Positions 26,859-34,752 of a stretch of 64,000 nt of DNA are shown in pieces; positions within the stretch are counted from its first letter, which is position 1; the number at the start of each line of letters is the position of its first letter. Under the pieces are notes generated by a model that saw nothing but the letters and a program-made list of their open reading frames with translations, made no database searches and was not told the origin of the DNA. A program made the translations under genes and the position numbers. Where the stretch lies: positions 62,001 to 126,000 of the forward strand of contig JAFLCX010000003.1 of the NCBI GenBank assembly GCA_017302635.1. The letters run 5' to 3'. Source of the DNA: Hyphomicrobiales bacterium (lineage in GTDB: Bacteria > Pseudomonadota > Alphaproteobacteria > Rhizobiales > Beijerinckiaceae).

Positions 26859-27641
26859 ATGGCGCACCGTTCGTTTCAGGATCTGATCCGGCAGGGGCAC
26901 TCGCTCGGCACCTGGTCGCAAGTCGCAAGCGCCGAGATGATCGATATGCTGGGCGCGGCCAGACTCGATTTCACCATCGTTGATTGCGAGCATGGTGCAT
27001 TCGGTATCGAGACGGCGGAAAACCTGTTCCGCGCCTGCGATGCCAATGGCCTCGTGCCCATTGTCCGCGCGCCCTCGCCCGATGCCGGTTTTGTCGGGCG
27101 CGCGCTGGATGCCGGTGCGGCAGCGGTCGTGCTGCCGCAGATTGCCAGCGCAGCGCAGGCCCGCGCCCGTGTGGCGGCCGCCCGCTTTGCGCCCGAGGGA
27201 ACCCGTGGCGCGTGCCCCTGCGTGCGTGCGGGCGGGCATTTCATCCCGGACTGGCGCGGTTATGCCCAGCGTCAGCGCCATGAAACAGGTGTCATCGCGC
27301 TCGTCGAAACCGCCGAAGGACTGGCCGAGATCGAGGCGATCACCAAAGTCGAGGGGCTTCTCGCCCTGCTGATCGGCCCATTCGATCTGTCGGTCTCCCT
27401 GGGGCATGAGGGGGATTATCGGGCACCTGCCGTGCAGGACGCGCTCGCGCGCATGGTGAAGGCGGCGCACGCGGCCTCGCTCCCGGTTATCGCGCCGATC
27501 TTCAACCCGGATCTCGCCGAGGCCCGCCGCCAGCAGGCCGAATGGCAGGCGCAGGGTGTCCGACACATCGTTTTCGGAACCGACAAGATCGTATTCGCCG
27601 ATGCTCTCTCGAAAGTGCAGGGCGCACTGGGCAAAGCCTGA
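26859..27641 (+). CDS. HpcH/HpaI family aldolase
   Basis: This 260-residue class II aldolase of the HpcH/HpaI family cleaves or forms 4-hydroxy-2-oxo acids with a divalent metal. VDCEHGAFG, a central EtaeG-type motif (VETAEGLAEIE) and GPFDLS give the catalytic and metal-binding regions. I chose ATG at 26859 because GGGAGGG lies 6 bases upstream; an ATG at 26841 overlaps the E1 stop and would add six residues. As the last gene of the operon it may supply or consume the oxo acid used by the E1 protein. Confidence 0.85.
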   Translation: MAHRSFQDLIRQGHSLGTWSQVASAEMIDMLGAARLDFTIVDCEHGAFGIETAENLFRACDANGLVPIVRAPSPDAGFVGRALDAGAAAVVLPQIASAAQARARVAAARFAPEGTRGACPCVRAGGHFIPDWRGYAQRQRHETGVIALVETAEGLAEIEAITKVEGLLALLIGPFDLSVSLGHEGDYRAPAVQDALARMVKAAHAASLPVIAPIFNPDLAEARRQQAEWQAQGVRHIVFGTDKIVFADALSKVQGALGKA

Positions 27642-27697
27642 GCGTCGCTTGCGAAGATACCCTGTCGGCTGGCATTTCCGGACAAACGTGCTGCGGT

Positions 27698-28567
27698 TCA
27701 GGCCCTAACCGGAGACAGCCTCGAAATCCGGCTCGGATTGGCCTCAGCCAGAAGCAGCGAGCCATCCGGCAAGCCATAGATACCATGTGCGCCGTTGAGC
27801 ATTGGCCTCGCCCGCCCGATGCGCGTGCCATCGGGCGCGAGGCAGGTGAGACTCGGAGTCTCGTCTGTCACATAAAGCCGCCCTTCCGCATCGCCCCAGA
27901 TCGCGACCGGGCGGCGGAAACCGCGCCATTCAGAGATAAAATTCCCAGCCTTGTCAAAAACCTGCAAGCGATGGTTCGAGCGATCTATCACTACAACGCG
28001 CCCATCCGGAAGGCACCAGAGCCCATGAGGCTCAGCAAACTGACCCGGCCCTGCACCGAAATCTCCCCAGGTCACGAGGTGCCGGCCATCCGCCGCAAAA
28101 CGATGCACATGCCAGCCTGCATAGCCGTCGGAGACATAGAACTCGCCCGATGGCGAGATGGCGATATCTGTTGGGTGATTGAAGGGCTGGTGCGGAACCC
28201 CTCGCCGACCGATGCCGCCGATCCTTTTTCCCTCGGCGGAGAAAATGACAATCTCGTGCATGTCACGATCGACAACGAAGATCCGCCCGTCGGGGTGTGC
28301 GGTGAGGCTATGGCTGTCGGCAATCTCCGCCCCGCCATAGGCACCGAGGTACCCTCCTTCACCGTCGAGCACGATGACGCGCGGATCATCCGGATCAACC
28401 AGCGGATCATGCCGTAGCAGCACATGCACGCGCCCGTCCGGCCCTACAGTGACGTCCGAGACCTTTCCGGCATTGGCGGGCCATGTGCCGAAGGGCCTCT
28501 CGACACGGTAAAGCTGTCGGCCCAGAGCGACCGTGAGCGTGTGGAGCGGCGGCGTAGCGCGGGCCAT
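27698..28567 (-). CDS. NHL-type beta-propeller protein
   Basis: This 289-residue protein has repeated blades of the form hGhxxxPDGRIFVVDRxxHEIVIF, about six in total, as in NHL proteins and peptidylglycine-lyase-like propellers. No signal peptide or membrane segment is visible, so it is likely cytoplasmic, unlike many relatives. It is the last gene of the minus-strand ABC transporter operon, 3 bases after the deacetylase. An enzymatic (lactonase- or lyase-like) or sensory role is possible; the sequence does not decide. Confidence 0.7.
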   Translation of the reverse strand: MARATPPLHTLTVALGRQLYRVERPFGTWPANAGKVSDVTVGPDGRVHVLLRHDPLVDPDDPRVIVLDGEGGYLGAYGGAEIADSHSLTAHPDGRIFVVDRDMHEIVIFSAEGKRIGGIGRRGVPHQPFNHPTDIAISPSGEFYVSDGYAGWHVHRFAADGRHLVTWGDFGAGPGQFAEPHGLWCLPDGRVVVIDRSNHRLQVFDKAGNFISEWRGFRRPVAIWGDAEGRLYVTDETPSLTCLAPDGTRIGRARPMLNGAHGIYGLPDGSLLLAEANPSRISRLSPVRA

Positions 28568-28570
28568 GTC

Positions 28571-29476
28571 TCATATCCCCGGATAAGGGTGGGTCGCCGC
28601 CCAGTGGCGCGCAATATCGAGGCGACGCGTTACCCAGACGCCCTCGTGCTTGCCGACATAATCGAGGAAGCGTTCGAGGCCGACCGCACGCGCGGGATGG
28701 CCGATGAGACGCATATGGAGGCCAACGGACATCATCTTCGGTTGGGTCTGGCCTTCACGATAAAGCATGTCGAAGGCATCCTTGTGCCACTCGAAATAGT
28801 CGTTCGAGGTGGCAAACTGGCCGCAGAACTTGCCATCATTGTTGGCGAGGGAATAGGGCACGACCAGGTGAGGCTTGCCCGAAACAGTCTTCCAGTAAGG
28901 CAATTCATCGTCATAGGCGTCGGAATCGTAGAGGAATCCGCCCTCCTCCACCACGAGGCGGCGCGTGTTGATGCTTGGACCATAGCGGCAATACCAGCCA
29001 AGCGGACGCTCGCCCAAGGTCTTCTTGAGCGACTCAACCGCCAGCCGGATATGTTCGCGCTCTTCCTGCTCACTCAGCAGGTAATGCTTGATCCAGCGCC
29101 AGCCATGGCAGGAGCAATCGAAGCCCGAGGCACGGATGGCTGCTGCTGCCTCCGGGTTACGTTCGATGGCGAGCGCGCAACCGAAAATGGTCATCGGCAG
29201 GTTGCGTTCCTGAAAGAGGCGCATCAGTCGCCAGAAGCCCACGCGGCTGCCATAGGCAAACATGCCCTCGCCCGCGAGATCCCGTCCCGGGACACACTGA
29301 TTTAGACCATGCGCCTCTGTCAGGCCGACTTCCGTGAAATCCTCGCCATCCTGAAGGGAGGGCTCCGAGCCCTCCTCGTAGTTCATGACAAAGTTGATGG
29401 CCACGCGTGCTTCCCCAGGCCAGCGGGGGTTCGGCGGGTTCGCTCCATATCCGATCAGATCGCGGTCGTCGCTCAT
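28571..29476 (-). CDS. puuE: PuuE-like allantoinase / polysaccharide deacetylase-fold protein
   Basis: This 301-residue NodB-fold protein is closest to the metal-independent allantoinase PuuE, which opens allantoin to allantoate. RDLIGYGANPPNPRWPG, the NYEEGSE motif in place of the metal-binding TFDD, CHGWRW, and LGWYCRYGPSINTRRL all fit PuuE. Of the deacetylase-fold proteins in this window it is the one closest to PuuE. It follows the permease by one base in an ABC operon, so the transporter may import allantoin or a similar ureide. Confidence 0.8.
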   Translation of the reverse strand: MSDDRDLIGYGANPPNPRWPGEARVAINFVMNYEEGSEPSLQDGEDFTEVGLTEAHGLNQCVPGRDLAGEGMFAYGSRVGFWRLMRLFQERNLPMTIFGCALAIERNPEAAAAIRASGFDCSCHGWRWIKHYLLSEQEEREHIRLAVESLKKTLGERPLGWYCRYGPSINTRRLVVEEGGFLYDSDAYDDELPYWKTVSGKPHLVVPYSLANNDGKFCGQFATSNDYFEWHKDAFDMLYREGQTQPKMMSVGLHMRLIGHPARAVGLERFLDYVGKHEGVWVTRRLDIARHWAATHPYPGI

Positions 29477-29477
29477 G

Positions 29478-30302
29478 TCACATGCTCATCCGGCGGGTCA
29501 GGTTGGTCAGGCGGTCCATCACGATCATCAGAATGAGAACAACGACGATCAGCGCGCCGGACATCGCAGCGACGCGCACGTCCAGCGTCGTTTCCATCAT
29601 GCCCCACATGCGGATCGGCAGCATGTTGGTGCGCGCGGTGGCCAGAAAGAGCGAGACGGGCACGTTATCCATCGATGAGACAAAAGCGAGAAACGAGCCC
29701 GCCGCAATGCCCGGTGCGATGATCGGCAAGGTAATGCGCCGGAAGGTGTAGAAGCGCCCTGCCCCGAGGCTCGCTGAGCTTTCGTGCAATGCGGGGTCGA
29801 GTTGCGTCAGGCTCGCAAGCGTTGTGCGGAAGATGAAGGGCGCGATCACCACGATATGCCCGGCAATGAGCAAGTTCAGCGAGGGGCGGAAACCCAAGAT
29901 CGAAAAATACATCAGTGTCGCAAGGCCGAAGGCGAGCCCCGGCAGGATGAGCGGGGACAGAAAGCCCGCCTCGACCGCGCGCGCCGAGGCGCGGTTCGCG
30001 CGATTGAGCGCCAGCGCGGCCAGCGTTGCCAGCACCGCGCCAATCGCGGTGGCGAAGGCGGCGACCCAAAGTGAATTCCAGAGCGCCACATGCACATGGC
30101 GCGAACGGCCAGGATCGAGCAGGGCTTCATACCATCGCAGCGAAAAACCTGGCGGCGGAAATTTCAGGACTGTGGATGACGTGAACGAACTCACCAGCAC
30201 GATCAGGACAGGCACGATGAGGATCGCCAGGCCGACGATCGCGAGCAAGCCCATCACAAGGCCGTAGGCCCGATCGGATGGCGTGTTGAGTTGCCGGGCC
30301 AT
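29478..30302 (-). CDS. ABC transporter permease (PotC-type)
   Basis: This 274-residue permease of the spermidine/putrescine and iron family has a hydrophobic N-terminus and the EAA-type loop ALHESSASLGAGRFYTFRRI. I chose ATG at 30302, which overlaps the stop of the preceding permease gene (ATGA); the long open frame upstream of it is a shadow of that gene. It pairs with the PotB-type permease. Confidence 0.87.
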   Translation of the reverse strand: MARQLNTPSDRAYGLVMGLLAIVGLAILIVPVLIVLVSSFTSSTVLKFPPPGFSLRWYEALLDPGRSRHVHVALWNSLWVAAFATAIGAVLATLAALALNRANRASARAVEAGFLSPLILPGLAFGLATLMYFSILGFRPSLNLLIAGHIVVIAPFIFRTTLASLTQLDPALHESSASLGAGRFYTFRRITLPIIAPGIAAGSFLAFVSSMDNVPVSLFLATARTNMLPIRMWGMMETTLDVRVAAMSGALIVVVLILMIVMDRLTNLTRRMSM

Positions 30303-31153
30303 CAGGAGGTCCTCGCAAAGCGGCCAAGCATGGCGAAGGCACTGACGCCCGCCAGGACGGCGACGAGCAGGGTCACGGAGGCGACCGCCGCAAAGGGCCA
30401 ATTGTAGACCACCATCGCCTGTTGCCAGATCAGCGTCGGCAGATAGACCAGCCGAGCACCGCCGATGACGGTCTGCGAGATGAAGGCCGTTGTGGCGGAG
30501 GCGAAAACCAGCGTCGCGCCGGCAATCCAGCCGGGCAGTGACAGCGGCACGATGACTTTCCGGAAGGTGCGCCATCTCGAGCTCCCCAGCGCGCGCGAGG
30601 CATCGGAAAGGCTCGGGTCGATCTGACCCATCACGGTGATGAGCGGCAGAAGCATCAGCGGCATTTCAATCTGCGTGAGCGCGATGACGAGGCCAAGCTC
30701 GGTCTGCAGGAGGTTGAGGGGCACGCTGGTGAGCCCGAGAGCCAGCAAAGCCTGATTCAGCACGCCCTCGCGGCTGAGGATCACGATCCAGGCGAAGGTG
30801 CGGATCACCACCGAGGTCAGCAGCGGCAGGAGCACAATGAAAAGCAGCAGACGCTGCATGCCCGGGCTGCTGGCAACGAACAGAAGCGCGATCGGGTAGG
30901 CAAAGAGCGTAGTGACAGCAACGGCCACAAGGCCGAGCCTCAAGGTGTCCCAGACCACGCCCCGATAGAATGGGTCTCCCCAGAATTTCACCCAGCTCGC
31001 AATCGTGAACCCGCCGAGATTGTCATCAACCGAAAATGACATGACGAGCAGGATGACAAGCGGCGCGGCAAAGAAGGCGAGATAGGTGAGCCCGAGCGGC
31101 GCCGCGAGACGCCACTCCACACCCATCCTCTCCCCTGTCGCCGCGCTGCTCAT
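30302..31153 (-). CDS. ABC transporter permease (PotB-type)
   Basis: This 283-residue permease has about six hydrophobic segments. The EAA-type loop is SLSDASRALGSSRWRTFRKV. It lies 12 bases after the binding-protein gene and overlaps the second permease, forming the membrane channel of the minus-strand ABC system. Confidence 0.87.
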   Translation of the reverse strand: MSSAATGERMGVEWRLAAPLGLTYLAFFAAPLVILLVMSFSVDDNLGGFTIASWVKFWGDPFYRGVVWDTLRLGLVAVAVTTLFAYPIALLFVASSPGMQRLLLFIVLLPLLTSVVIRTFAWIVILSREGVLNQALLALGLTSVPLNLLQTELGLVIALTQIEMPLMLLPLITVMGQIDPSLSDASRALGSSRWRTFRKVIVPLSLPGWIAGATLVFASATTAFISQTVIGGARLVYLPTLIWQQAMVVYNWPFAAVASVTLLVAVLAGVSAFAMLGRFARTS

Positions 31154-31165
31154 GATCGGGCGGCC

Positions 31166-32194
31166 TTACTTCGTGATTTCCTTGTTGAAGCGTTCGATCC
31201 ACGCCGCACGCTGCGGGTTGATCACGTTCCAGTCATGCGTGACCATCTTGGCGACCTCGTCGAGCGACTTGACGTCAAGGTTGTCCGAGAGCTTCACGTC
31301 CTTGTTCACCGGGATCATGTTGTAAGGCGACAGCTGAAGCTTGGATTGCGCATCCGCCGCGATCACAGTGTCGATGTATTTATGCGCGGCATCCTTGTTC
31401 TCGGAGCCCTTCACGATGTGAAGCGTTGTCGAGAAAGTGATCGCCCCGCTCTCGGGCGCGATGAAGGCGATATCCACCCCTCGGGCCTTCAACGTCGCGG
31501 CGTTATTGGTGTTGGTGTACATGATATCGATCTGCCCCTGCTGGAACAGGCCCGGCAGCGCCGCCGGCGTCGAGACTGCCGCGACTTTGGGCAGCACTTC
31601 CTTCAGCTTCTTGAAGATCGGCTCGATATCGGTCGCCGAGCCACCGAAGGCTTTCGCCATTTCCACCAGCGACACCGTGCCAAAGGTGGTCTGGAAGCCG
31701 GTAAGGCCAAGCCGCTCGACGAAGGGCGATTCAAACAGTTGCGCCCATGTCTTCGGCGGGTTGGGGATTTTCTTCGGGTTGTAGCAAATGCCCACGACCT
31801 GAAGGTTCACGGTCACCGCGTCCGGCGCGATCAGCCCCGCCGGTAACTTGGAAGCGTTCGAGAGCTTGCTGGCATCGATCGTGTCGAAAAGACCGGCCTG
31901 ACGCGCCGCTGCGGCAGGGCCGGGATCGAGCACGAAGCAATCGAATGGAGGAACGCCGCGCGCCGCGCGCACCTTCGTCACCTGGTCCACCGCCCAGAGC
32001 GTGTCGAAAGCGACATCAATGCCATGTTTGGCCTTCAGTTGCGGAGCAACGATGGCACGGTAGGCCTCATCCCACGTGCCGGGGTAAATGGCGGCACTCA
32101 AGGACCCTGATGCGCGGGCCGGAAGCGGGAGGCTGGCCGCAGCGCCGAGGGCAATGGCACCCTTCAGCGCGGCGCGACGAGTGAGTTCGGTCAT
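31166..32194 (-). CDS. ABC transporter binding protein (PotD-type)
   Basis: This 342-residue extracellular binding protein of the spermidine/iron family has a twin-arginine type leader (LTRRAALKGAIAL to ARASG). NPKKIPNPPKTWAQLF and DIMYTNTNNAATLKARG are typical of the family. It lies between the ATPase and permease genes and, from its operon, probably carries a ureide or other small nitrogen compound rather than a polyamine. Confidence 0.85.
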   Translation of the reverse strand: MTELTRRAALKGAIALGAAASLPLPARASGSLSAAIYPGTWDEAYRAIVAPQLKAKHGIDVAFDTLWAVDQVTKVRAARGVPPFDCFVLDPGPAAAARQAGLFDTIDASKLSNASKLPAGLIAPDAVTVNLQVVGICYNPKKIPNPPKTWAQLFESPFVERLGLTGFQTTFGTVSLVEMAKAFGGSATDIEPIFKKLKEVLPKVAAVSTPAALPGLFQQGQIDIMYTNTNNAATLKARGVDIAFIAPESGAITFSTTLHIVKGSENKDAAHKYIDTVIAADAQSKLQLSPYNMIPVNKDVKLSDNLDVKSLDEVAKMVTHDWNVINPQRAAWIERFNKEITK

Positions 32195-32227
32195 GTGAGC
32201 ATCTCCTTTGGCTGAAAGCGCGTCGCA

Positions 32228-33337
32228 TCATGCGGCGGGCCGGGGGAACAGGATGGGTTTGGCATGGGCTGCGAGCGCGCAATGCATGCTCGACGACATG
32301 TCGAGAGACGCTCCCGGCCGCCGCGGGGAGGCCACCTTGAAGGCCTCACCGGCCGGGGATTCGACATCGTGGATGAGTTCCCCGCCGATTGGCAGACTGA
32401 GCTTCAGCGAGACGGGAATGGTGTCCGGGGCAGCTTTGGACGTCAGCGCCAATTGTTCCGGGCGGATGGTGACGAGCACCGGATCACCCTTGGAGAACGA
32501 GCGCCGGCTCGTCACAGTCCAGATCGCTCCGCTTGCGAGGCGCACGCCATAGAGATCGGATGCCACTGTCTCGACCGAGCCTTCGAAGCGGTTCGAGGAG
32601 CCGATGAAATCGTTGACAAAAAGCGTCTCGGGTTCATCGTAGATGGCAACGGGGCTGCCGAGTTGCTCGATCCTGCCGCGGCTCATCACGGCAATGCGGT
32701 CCGCAATGGACATCGCCTCGTCCTGATCATGCGTGACCATGATGGCTGTGAGCCCGAACTGGCGCTGAAGACGCTTGATCTCGATCTGCATATCGAGCCG
32801 GAGGTTCTTGTCGAGCGCGGCAAAAGGCTCGTCCAGCAGAAGGATGCGGGGTCGAACGGCGAGCGCACGGGCCAAAGCCACGCGCTGCTGTTGACCACCG
32901 GAAAGCTGACGGGGCTTGCGCTCGCCAAAACCCTCCATCCGCACAGTCGCGAGCATTTCCTGCACCCGCTCCCGGCAAGTCGCCTTGCTTTCACCGCGCG
33001 CCTCGAGGCCGTAGCCGATGTTTTCCGCAACGGTCATGTGCGGAAAAAGTGCGTAGCTCTGGAAGACGATGCCGACCTCGCGCCGGTTCGGCGGCAGCGG
33101 GTCCACCACGCGATCCCCGATGATCACGCGGCCCTCGGTCTGGTTGATGAAGCCCGCGACAATGCGCAGAAGCGTGGACTTCCCGCAACCGGACGGACCC
33201 AGAAGCGCCACAAGCTCGCCCGCGCGCACTTCCAAAGTGACACGGTCAACGGCCAGCGCATCGCCATAGCTGTGGGATACGGCATCGAGCGTGAGCGGCT
33301 GACTGGTGGCATCGGACAATGTGGACGGGTTGTGCAT
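32228..33337 (-). CDS. ABC transporter ATPase (PotA-type)
   Basis: This 369-residue ATPase has Walker A GPSGCGKS at 47-54, signature LSGGQQQR at 145-152 and Walker B ILLLDEP, followed by a TOBE-type regulatory domain. I chose ATG at 33337; an upstream TTG would add two residues. It is the first gene of the minus-strand operon and lies just behind a sigma-54-like promoter and an inverted repeat. Confidence 0.9.
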   Translation of the reverse strand: MHNPSTLSDATSQPLTLDAVSHSYGDALAVDRVTLEVRAGELVALLGPSGCGKSTLLRIVAGFINQTEGRVIIGDRVVDPLPPNRREVGIVFQSYALFPHMTVAENIGYGLEARGESKATCRERVQEMLATVRMEGFGERKPRQLSGGQQQRVALARALAVRPRILLLDEPFAALDKNLRLDMQIEIKRLQRQFGLTAIMVTHDQDEAMSIADRIAVMSRGRIEQLGSPVAIYDEPETLFVNDFIGSSNRFEGSVETVASDLYGVRLASGAIWTVTSRRSFSKGDPVLVTIRPEQLALTSKAAPDTIPVSLKLSLPIGGELIHDVESPAGEAFKVASPRRPGASLDMSSSMHCALAAHAKPILFPRPAA

Positions 33338-33341
33338 GGGC

Positions 33342-33373
33342 AAGATCGGTTTCCCGGATGGTGGACCGATCTT
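33342..33373. promoter_or_regulatory. 9-bp inverted repeat at the start of the minus-strand operon
   Basis: AAGATCGGT (33342-33350) and ACCGATCTT (33365-33373) form a perfect repeat around 14 bases, ending 5 bases before the ATPase start codon. It spans the start point predicted from the sigma-54-like promoter (near 33367), so a DNA operator is more likely than a leader hairpin. Confidence 0.5.
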
Positions 33374-33378
33374 TCAAA

Positions 33379-33393
33379 GCAACGGCCATGCCA
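33379..33393 (-). promoter_or_regulatory. Sigma-54-like promoter of the minus-strand ABC operon
   Basis: Read on the minus strand, TGGCATGGCCGTTGC differs from TGGCAC-N5-TTGC at one base, keeps the exact GG-N10-GC spacing and is followed by T. The predicted start near 33367 gives a leader of about 30 bases to the ATPase ATG. Confidence 0.6.
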
Positions 33394-33576
33394 GCGATTG
33401 CTGGCCAAGGCGATCGATCTCGCGCACAAAAGAGAAGCGGATTGTCTACAAAACGCCGATCTGAGGCTAGGCCTGCCTATATTTTCATCAGAGTGTCTTT
33501 CCGCCTCGCATCATGCAGCGCGGGATCGCAAGCGGACGGACATCAAAAATCGCGCTCCCGGCCGGTCAAACGGCGC

Positions 33577-33592
33577 TGGCACAGGCTTTGCA
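33577..33592 (+). promoter_or_regulatory. Sigma-54 promoter of the plus-strand ABC/hydantoinase operon
   Basis: TGGCACAGGCTTTGCA is a full match to the sigma-54 consensus with correct GG-N10-GC spacing. The predicted start near 33603 leaves a 42-base leader before the binding-protein gene. Confidence 0.8.
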
Positions 33593-33644
33593 AAACCACC
33601 CCGAAGCGGGCGCTGAAAGATCGCCCGATTGCCTGGAGGCGGAC

Positions 33645-34703
33645 ATGACATCCCATTCTGGTCGCGGCCTTTCGCGTCGCGATGCTTTGAAAACTGGTCT
33701 TTCGGCTGGAATCGCGACGCTGGCTGCACCCGGCATTCTCCGGGCGCAGGCCCCGCGCGAGCTTGTGATCGGCGGTGCGGCGAGCCACAAGCCATGGGTC
33801 GAGACCCATGTGATGCCCTTCTTCGAGAAGAAGTATAACTGCAAGATCACCTTCGAGGGCACGCGCAGCCTCGTGAACCTCGAAAAAATGCAGAAGAACA
33901 AGGACAAGCCCTATCTCTCCATCGTGCAGATGGATGATCCGGTGATGATCCTCGCCGTGAAGGAAGGGCTGCTCGAACCGATCACCGCCGCCAAGGTGCC
34001 GAACATGGCGAAGCTCAAGCCCGGCACCGTGCATATGGATGGGATGTGGGCGAATTATCTCCAGCCGTGGCAGGGCGTTGCTTACAACACCAACGTGCTG
34101 AAAACGCCACCGGCCTCCTGGGCCGATGCGCTCGATCCGAAGTTCAAGGGCCGCATCATCGTGCCCTCTCTTCAGAATACGGAGGGCCTGCCGAACCTCT
34201 TCATGTTCGCGCATCTCGCGACCGGCAAGCCAATGGCCGAGGCTTACAAGGATATCGATGCAGCCTTCAAGGAATTGCAGAAGCTCAAGCCCAACCTACT
34301 AACCGTCTACAGTCAGATGCCACAGGCCTTCTCGCTGCTCGAACAGGGCGAGGCGCATATGATCCTCGGGGCCCTTTCGTCCTTCGGCATGCAGCGCCGC
34401 CTGGATGGCGCGCCGATCACCATGGCCGCTCCGAAGGAAGGCATCTTCCCCGTGCCTTCGGGCATCGCGGTGGTGAAAGGCGGCCCGAATGCAGACCTCG
34501 CCTTCGCCTACATGAACGAGCTTCTGGGTGCGGAGGTGCAATCGAAGATCGCCGGGCCCACCTTCGCCATGCCGACCAACACAGATACGCCCGTGCCGCC
34601 GGGCATGCCGACGGATGCGAAGATCCACACGATCGACTGGGCTTTCGTGGCTGAGAACCGGACCGAATGGGTGAAGCGCTGGGATCGCGAGATGGCGACC
34701 TGA
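33645..34703 (+). CDS. ABC transporter binding protein (PotD/Fe3+-type)
   Basis: This 352-residue binding protein has a twin-arginine leader (GLSRRDALKTGLSAG to ILRAQ). The mature region SWADALDPKFKGRIIVPSL and NADLAFAYMNELL are family hallmarks. I chose ATG at 33645 because CTGGAGGC lies just upstream and the leader begins there; the open frame extending to 33513 would run through the sigma-54 promoter. It heads an operon that continues through the hydantoinase and amidohydrolase genes. Confidence 0.85.
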   Translation: MTSHSGRGLSRRDALKTGLSAGIATLAAPGILRAQAPRELVIGGAASHKPWVETHVMPFFEKKYNCKITFEGTRSLVNLEKMQKNKDKPYLSIVQMDDPVMILAVKEGLLEPITAAKVPNMAKLKPGTVHMDGMWANYLQPWQGVAYNTNVLKTPPASWADALDPKFKGRIIVPSLQNTEGLPNLFMFAHLATGKPMAEAYKDIDAAFKELQKLKPNLLTVYSQMPQAFSLLEQGEAHMILGALSSFGMQRRLDGAPITMAAPKEGIFPVPSGIAVVKGGPNADLAFAYMNELLGAEVQSKIAGPTFAMPTNTDTPVPPGMPTDAKIHTIDWAFVAENRTEWVKRWDREMAT

Positions 34704-34716
34704 AGAGAGGGGCTCG

Positions 34717-34734
34717 GCGGGGCTTTAGCCCCGC
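34717..34734 (+). other. Intercistronic hairpin after the binding-protein gene
   Basis: GCGGGGC and GCCCCGC form a perfect 7-bp stem with a TTTA loop between the binding protein and ATPase genes. There is no T-run after it. Confidence 0.5.
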
Positions 34735-34752
34735 TCGCGCCCGAGACCGATC

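Larger units (their letters stand above)
33338..33644. other. Divergent intergenic region between two ABC operons
   Basis: This stretch holds no gene on either strand. It contains a sigma-54-type promoter pointing each way (minus 33379-33393, plus 33577-33592), a 9-bp inverted repeat beside the minus-strand start (33342-33373), a small dyad GCCAGC-GATT-GCTGGC (33390-33405) and a TTGTCTACAA dyad (33442-33451). The roughly 185 bases between the promoters could hold shared activator sites. Confidence 0.7.

Noticed and set aside
33513..33644. Upstream extension of the plus-strand binding protein
   Set aside because: It would run across the sigma-54 promoter and precede the twin-arginine leader; the ATG at 33645 is much better.
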